Shown here in pieces: positions 59,700-64,000 of a stretch of 64,000 nt of DNA. The stretch is taken from NCBI GenBank assembly GCA_963575645.1, contig OY754466.1:13308001-13372000 (forward strand), written 5' to 3'. Source of the stretch: Xanthostigma xanthostigma. Lineage: Eukaryota > Arthropoda > Insecta > Raphidioptera > Raphidiidae. How positions within the stretch are numbered: position 1 is the first letter of the stretch; every line of letters begins with the position of its first letter. The position numbers and the translations under genes are program-made. The notes below the pieces were generated by a model. That model saw nothing but the letters and a program-made list of their open reading frames with translations. It had not been told where the DNA came from and did not search any database.

Positions 59700-61748
59700 C
59701 ATTCGTCGAGTACGTTTCCTTGTTTTTAGTTCTGATGTTCGACTTTTGTGTTAAACGGCTATCGGTCGTTTCAGATGCCGACTTTGATTGGTTGTGCACC
59801 GGGGGCGGCGGAGCTTGCTTCATGTAATTAGCGCCCGTAGCGTCAAGGGACCAGATCGACATGAGGCACAGCGGAGCTTCAACGTTGAGCTAAGTGGAAC
59901 TATCAAAAATATTATTTTGTACATAATTATTAGTGTTTGATGGACTGAGATCAAGAGTTTCAATTGGAACTTAACAATGTAAATGTATTTTTAATAATAA
60001 TTTTACGCGGTTTTTCTTACTTTCCCTAAAAACGAAATATGTTTTTTCCTTCTCTTGAATCACAGAAGTGGCTAAATTGTCCTGAATGAATCGAGGGTGC
60101 AAAAATTACTAGCTCTATCTATTCTCAGAAAACTAATTTCTGTATCGGGTTTTTCACGATTTCTATCAGTAATTCCAGGAAAATTCCCTTCCTTGTATGA
60201 TCACGACCAAAATCCAGTCCCGGTGCGGATCTTATTTAACAGTTGAATGTCTAAAATACGATTGACTATTGTTTTGCTGAATGATTCAATCCATTTGCTT
60301 TTAAACTCAAAATAGTATTAGAGAATTGGGCTTTTGAATGAAATTTTTTTTTGTCATAAATGGAAAGATCGTATATAAGTTTTATAACAAAACTATTTTT
60401 CTTTTTTTTATTTTCGTTATAATTCAAAAGTTATATCAAATTAAAAATAAATTTTTGTACCCAGTTCCGAGAACGCGCCGACATTTCCCGAACATAATGT
60501 GACGTCATAATGTTTTAGTCAATACACATGTAGAAGCCATTGATAGCATACTGCGTATAGGACATTTTACCATTATGACGTCACAACTGTCAAAAACAAT
60601 TTTAGTGCGTTTGCAGTCACGTGATTTTTTTAAATATTTTATCAATTTTAAATTGCTTATAATTAATTTAAAAAAAGTTTTTTGAAAGTTTTTCGCATCG
60701 ATTATCAATATTATTTATAATAAAGTTTTAAAATACAATAAAAAAATCGATAATTATTTTTTTTTCAAAAGCCTAATTGTGGATTAAAGACGCTCAATAA
60801 CTAAAAATATTAACGTCTACCTAAACGGATATTGATAAATTTATGTCACGTTTTCTTCGAAAACTTATTTAATAATTGATTCATATGATGTCATTTATCA
60901 ATAGAAATAGGATTATTCTCTACTAAATTTTTGCAAAACAATAGAATCGACTGCAACGGGGAAAAACATAGAACAAGGATTGTAACAGGCAACAAAACAA
61001 AAACAAAAAGTGCACGCAAGTGTAGTTAATAATAATATGATGTATATAGTATTTATTATAAAGTAATAATAATGTATCACAGTGGTATAATAGATTTTAA
61101 TATCTAAACTAAGCCATGCAGTAACGGGAAATAAGGGATCAGTAACTAGAACTTTCATATTATGTTGTGTAAATACGTCCGTTAAATTTGAATAGTTTTT
61201 ATTAAACAATTATGTACAATACATATTATATAATTATAGGTACTTAATCTCAAAAATCGGTGGATTAGATTTGAAGAAGTGTTAAAAATTAATAGAAAAA
61301 GTTTTTAGAACCTCGTTTCCTAAAAACAGTTCCAAATTATGACATAACTCGATGCTGACAATTCGAAAACTAAGGTTATGGTAACCTAATACAATATTTA
61401 ATTGATTTACACATTGTGAGACTCAGGTGAACTAAAATTTGTGACTAAACATTTATAACAAGAATAAAACTAGAATATTTCATAAATAAATGTAAAGTTT
61501 AAACAATTGAATAAAATTGTTTTGTTTTGTTTTTTTTTTGGTACAATTATTAACACTTATATTTACACCTCATTAGTTACATTGTTTTGAGTTCGTAATT
61601 TTTAAAAAAATACTTGTAAGGTCAGGAACTACCTATTTTCCTCGATTTTGAAAATGTTTAAATGCAGTTACAAAATTGGAAAAGTTCATTACGAATCAGT
61701 GCGTTATTGACAAGAGACAATCAAAATTATTTATGAAAAAAGTCCATT
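59700..61748. other. MED14 3' UTR and convergent intergenic region
   Basis: Contains the MED14 3' UTR, a MITE M1 copy, and about 900 bp of AT-rich DNA before the tetraspanin stop. No clear AATAAA was found close to the MED14 stop. No gene recognised. Confidence 0.5.
60324..60778. mobile_element. MITE family M1, copy 4
   Basis: Full-length, bordered by AATT; the least disturbed copy of the family. Confidence 0.8.
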
Positions 61749-63224
61749 TCATTTGACATATCCGTCAACGGATTTGCACAAACAGAACGCGAGGAACATT
61801 CCCAGTAGTTGTATGAGACCGAGTCCGATTGCCACAGCAATAACAATGTTAATGTGTTCCATCGTCCAGTTGAGTAACGTCTTGTAGCAGCCCTGCGAAA
61901 ATAAAAATATTGTAAGTCTAATAGACGGAGAGCTGGCTACAGAGAAAATGGGTGACTCGGTCCAGAGCTGAAAATTTTCAGAATAATAGGAGATAGTATA
62001 AGTAAGTAGGGAAAAAATTGCCAGAAGGCTAGGCGGAAGATAAAGAGCCGCCAGAAGGCGCTAATGTTGCGAAAAATCAGTGCTTTTCTGGCAATTTCTA
62101 TACTTATTCTGTAATTCAAAACTAGATTTATTATATATATTATATAGTTATAAGGGCATACTGAAAATTCAAACATGATAATATAATAATTACATTCGAC
62201 AAATATTCAAAATTATTTAATGATATTTTGATAGAAATAAAATTAATCGTCATATATTTTCATTAATAAAATTACGTTGTTATAACAACGTAATTTTATT
62301 AATTTATTTAATTTTATTTCTATCAAAATGTCATTAATGTCATTAATTTTGAATATTTGTCGAATGTAATTATTATATCATGTTTGAATTTTCAGTATGC
62401 CCTTGTAACTATATAATGTATAATATATAATCTAGTTTTGAATTACAGAATAAGTATAGAAATTGCCAGAAGTGCACTGATTTTTCGCAACATTAGCGCC
62501 TTCTGGCGGCTCTTTATCTTCCGCCTAGCCTTCTGGCAATTTTTTCCCTACTTACTTGTACTATCTCCTATTATTCTGCAAATTTTCAGCTCTAGACCGA
62601 GTCACCCATTTTCTCCGTAGCCAGCTCTTATCCATAATACTCTCATATTATATTGTGTAAACGTCTTAAATAAAACGCCAGGCAACAGCTGCCGCTTTAA
62701 GCTAGATGTGTTGGCAGCAGAGACAATACCGGCAAGTTCTGAACTCCCAAAACATCTGTCGGCAATACAGAACTCTTCAAACACAACTGCATATGTGTTG
62801 CTCTTTTTGGATTGTTTGAAATAGTTCTAGGCTTCTAGAACTGTTAGAACAAAGTTGGAATAGTTTGAAGAGTTCGAAAAGTTGACAACCGATTAACAAA
62901 TAAAGACACAACAGTCACCTGTTTGTAAAAAGAGTTGGCTTCAGACGGCGTGTACGGGCAGCTGGGATCCTTAAGGATGAACCTGCCGAACTGTGACGAT
63001 TCGGGAGACGCCATTACGCAGCAAGCTTCCGGAACAGTCCTGTTGTTGGCGCCCGTTTTCCAACGTGGACTGTCTTCGAAGTCTCTGTAATCGTCAACGC
63101 CGCAGCACGACATCTGAACCATCAGTTGGTCCCACATCACCATCACTGCGTCTGTTTCGTTAACAGAGCCGGCGTAATATCGACGTATCGTCGACTTTAA
63201 GAACTGACGGGTTTCGTTTTCAGC
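61749..63224 (-). CDS. tetraspanin, 3' exons (gene continues past the right edge)
   Basis: Two exons, minus strand: 63224-62919 and 61892-61749 (stop), both phase 0; upstream exons with the first three membrane segments lie left of these in the transcript and beyond this window or in its last 780 bp unrecognised. The first exon is the large extracellular loop: MSCCGVDDYRDF (the tetraspanin CCG signature), NNRTVPEACC (PxxCC) with an N-glycosylation site, and the last loop cysteine beginning the next exon (GCYKTL). The last exon encodes the fourth membrane helix (INIVIAVAIGLGLIQLLGMF) and a short cytoplasmic tail with Cys residues for palmitoylation. Tetraspanins organise membrane microdomains. 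Subtype unassigned. The 1-kb intron holds fold-back M7 and an M6 repeat. Confidence 0.9.
61930..62638. mobile_element. long-TIR fold-back element family M7, copy 2
   Basis: Same as 27140-27679 with longer inner arms. A near-perfect palindrome around TTACGTTGTTATAACAACG lies at the centre. In the tetraspanin intron. Confidence 0.75.
62738..62890. repeat. dispersed repeat family M6, copy
   Basis: 'gaactcccaaaacatctgtc' followed by 'gaactcttc.aacacaactg', as at 46935. Ends just before the tetraspanin exon donor at 62918. Confidence 0.5.
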
Positions 63225-63456
63225 CTTCGAAAAACAATAATATAATCTATTTTCTCTAATATTCTATAAAGAGGCAATATTAAGTTTGTTTGTCGCGAAT
63301 GATATTAGGAATTACTGAACCGATTTGAAATATTAATTCACAAAAGCTTACTTCTTTCCGTGTAACTTAAACTATTCAGGATGTCCTGGGAGGAATCTGC
63401 CAAACTTCAGAGGTGTATTACTTGTGTCATTTTAAGCAAAAATAAGCTATATCAAT

Positions 63457-63933
63457 TAGTGATGTGCCGGATCGTTAAAAATGTATATCCGCGGATACGG
63501 ATCTGAATACGGATATTTGGTTTCAAGATCCGCGGATACGGAGACGAATCTTAACTTTCTTAGAGTACGCAACGGTAAATATTGCACATCGACCTTTTTA
63601 AGAGTTAACTCTCATAACAGATTGTCTCTTTCCAAAGGTCGATGTGCAATATCTCATTATAAAGATAGTTTTTTAGTACCTTTGAGTTATGTACTATTGG
63701 TATGGTACTCACTACGATAAATGTTTGCAATATATAGGTGCCAAACACGATTTTAAAAAATAAAAAATAATCTGAATGGAATTTAACAGTTTTTCATTAT
63801 TACCTAATCACCTATATATGTAAAATTTCATCTATGAATTGAAAATTAATAAGGTAAAATATCCGCCAAAAACTAACGGATACGGAGACGGATACGGATC
63901 TTTCTTCTCCCTTGGATATCCGGCACATCACTA
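63457..63933. mobile_element. hAT-type MITE
   Basis: Ends TAGTGATGTGCCGGAT / ATCCGGCACATCACTA with perfect 8-bp duplication ATATCAAT (63449-63456 and 63934-63941). Subterminal 'ggatacgga' repeats. An internal fold-back contains 'attgcacatcgacctttt'. In a tetraspanin intron. Confidence 0.85.
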
Positions 63934-64000
63934 ATATCAATATAGGTCCGATTCGGAATGGTTACTGCTTGTTACCATTACAAAAACCGTAAATGAACAT

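Noticed and set aside
1..64000. CRISPR arrays, prokaryotic operons, rRNA
   Set aside because: Nothing of this kind is present; direct repeats here are transposon copies.

Overview
This is nuclear DNA from an animal, almost certainly an insect. Genes are split by many GT-AG introns, the background is AT-rich, and non-coding DNA is crowded with Helitrons, MITEs, hAT, Tigger/pogo, PIF/Harbinger, Penelope-like and non-LTR elements. The BTB protein has the insect 'FSLSWNEFH...' opening. The TE style resembles Lepidoptera or a similar order, but I cannot fix the species. There are no rRNA genes, no CRISPR array and no convincing functional tRNA.

Layout. (1) 1-8.9 kb, minus strand: 5' half of a BTB/POZ gene (two solid coding exons, 8887 to 5629). 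Two isolated downstream segments on the same strand encode piggyBac-type cysteine-rich domains and have phase-compatible splice acceptors. (2) 9.7-22.3 kb, plus: HELQ (mus301) DNA helicase, 16 exons, about 1199 aa, with a LINE-bearing TIR element and several MITEs in its introns. (3) 24.3-31.8 kb, plus: SDAD1 (Mys45A), 8 exons, 705 aa, with the intronless ORC5 gene nested on the same strand in intron 1. (4) 32.6-40.1 kb, minus: XPNPEP3, 7 exons, 521 aa. Its last intron holds a 2.5 kb LTR element whose interior is a decayed cDNA of a SMAP-type ArfGAP. (5) 40.7-59.7 kb, plus: MED14, 15 coding exons, about 1603 aa, with introns built largely from Helitrons and other repeats. (6) 61.7 kb to beyond the right edge, minus: 3' part of a tetraspanin gene.

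Gene relations. The genes are mostly housekeeping: DNA repair (HELQ), replication origin licensing (ORC5), ribosome biogenesis (SDAD1), mitochondrial peptide processing (XPNPEP3) and transcription (MED14). BTB/HELQ and XPNPEP3/MED14 are head-to-head pairs about 0.6-0.8 kb apart. SDAD1/XPNPEP3 and MED14/tetraspanin are convergent. I reconstructed exons by hand from splice sites, reading phase and remembered family alignments. Phases close in every listed gene, but no transcript data were used.

Most worth a second look: the LTR-packaged SMAP cDNA, the piggyBac-CRD candidate 3' exons of the BTB gene, ORC5 inside SDAD1, MED14 introns nearly filled by one Helitron family, and Helitrons carrying a tRNA-Lys-like cassette.
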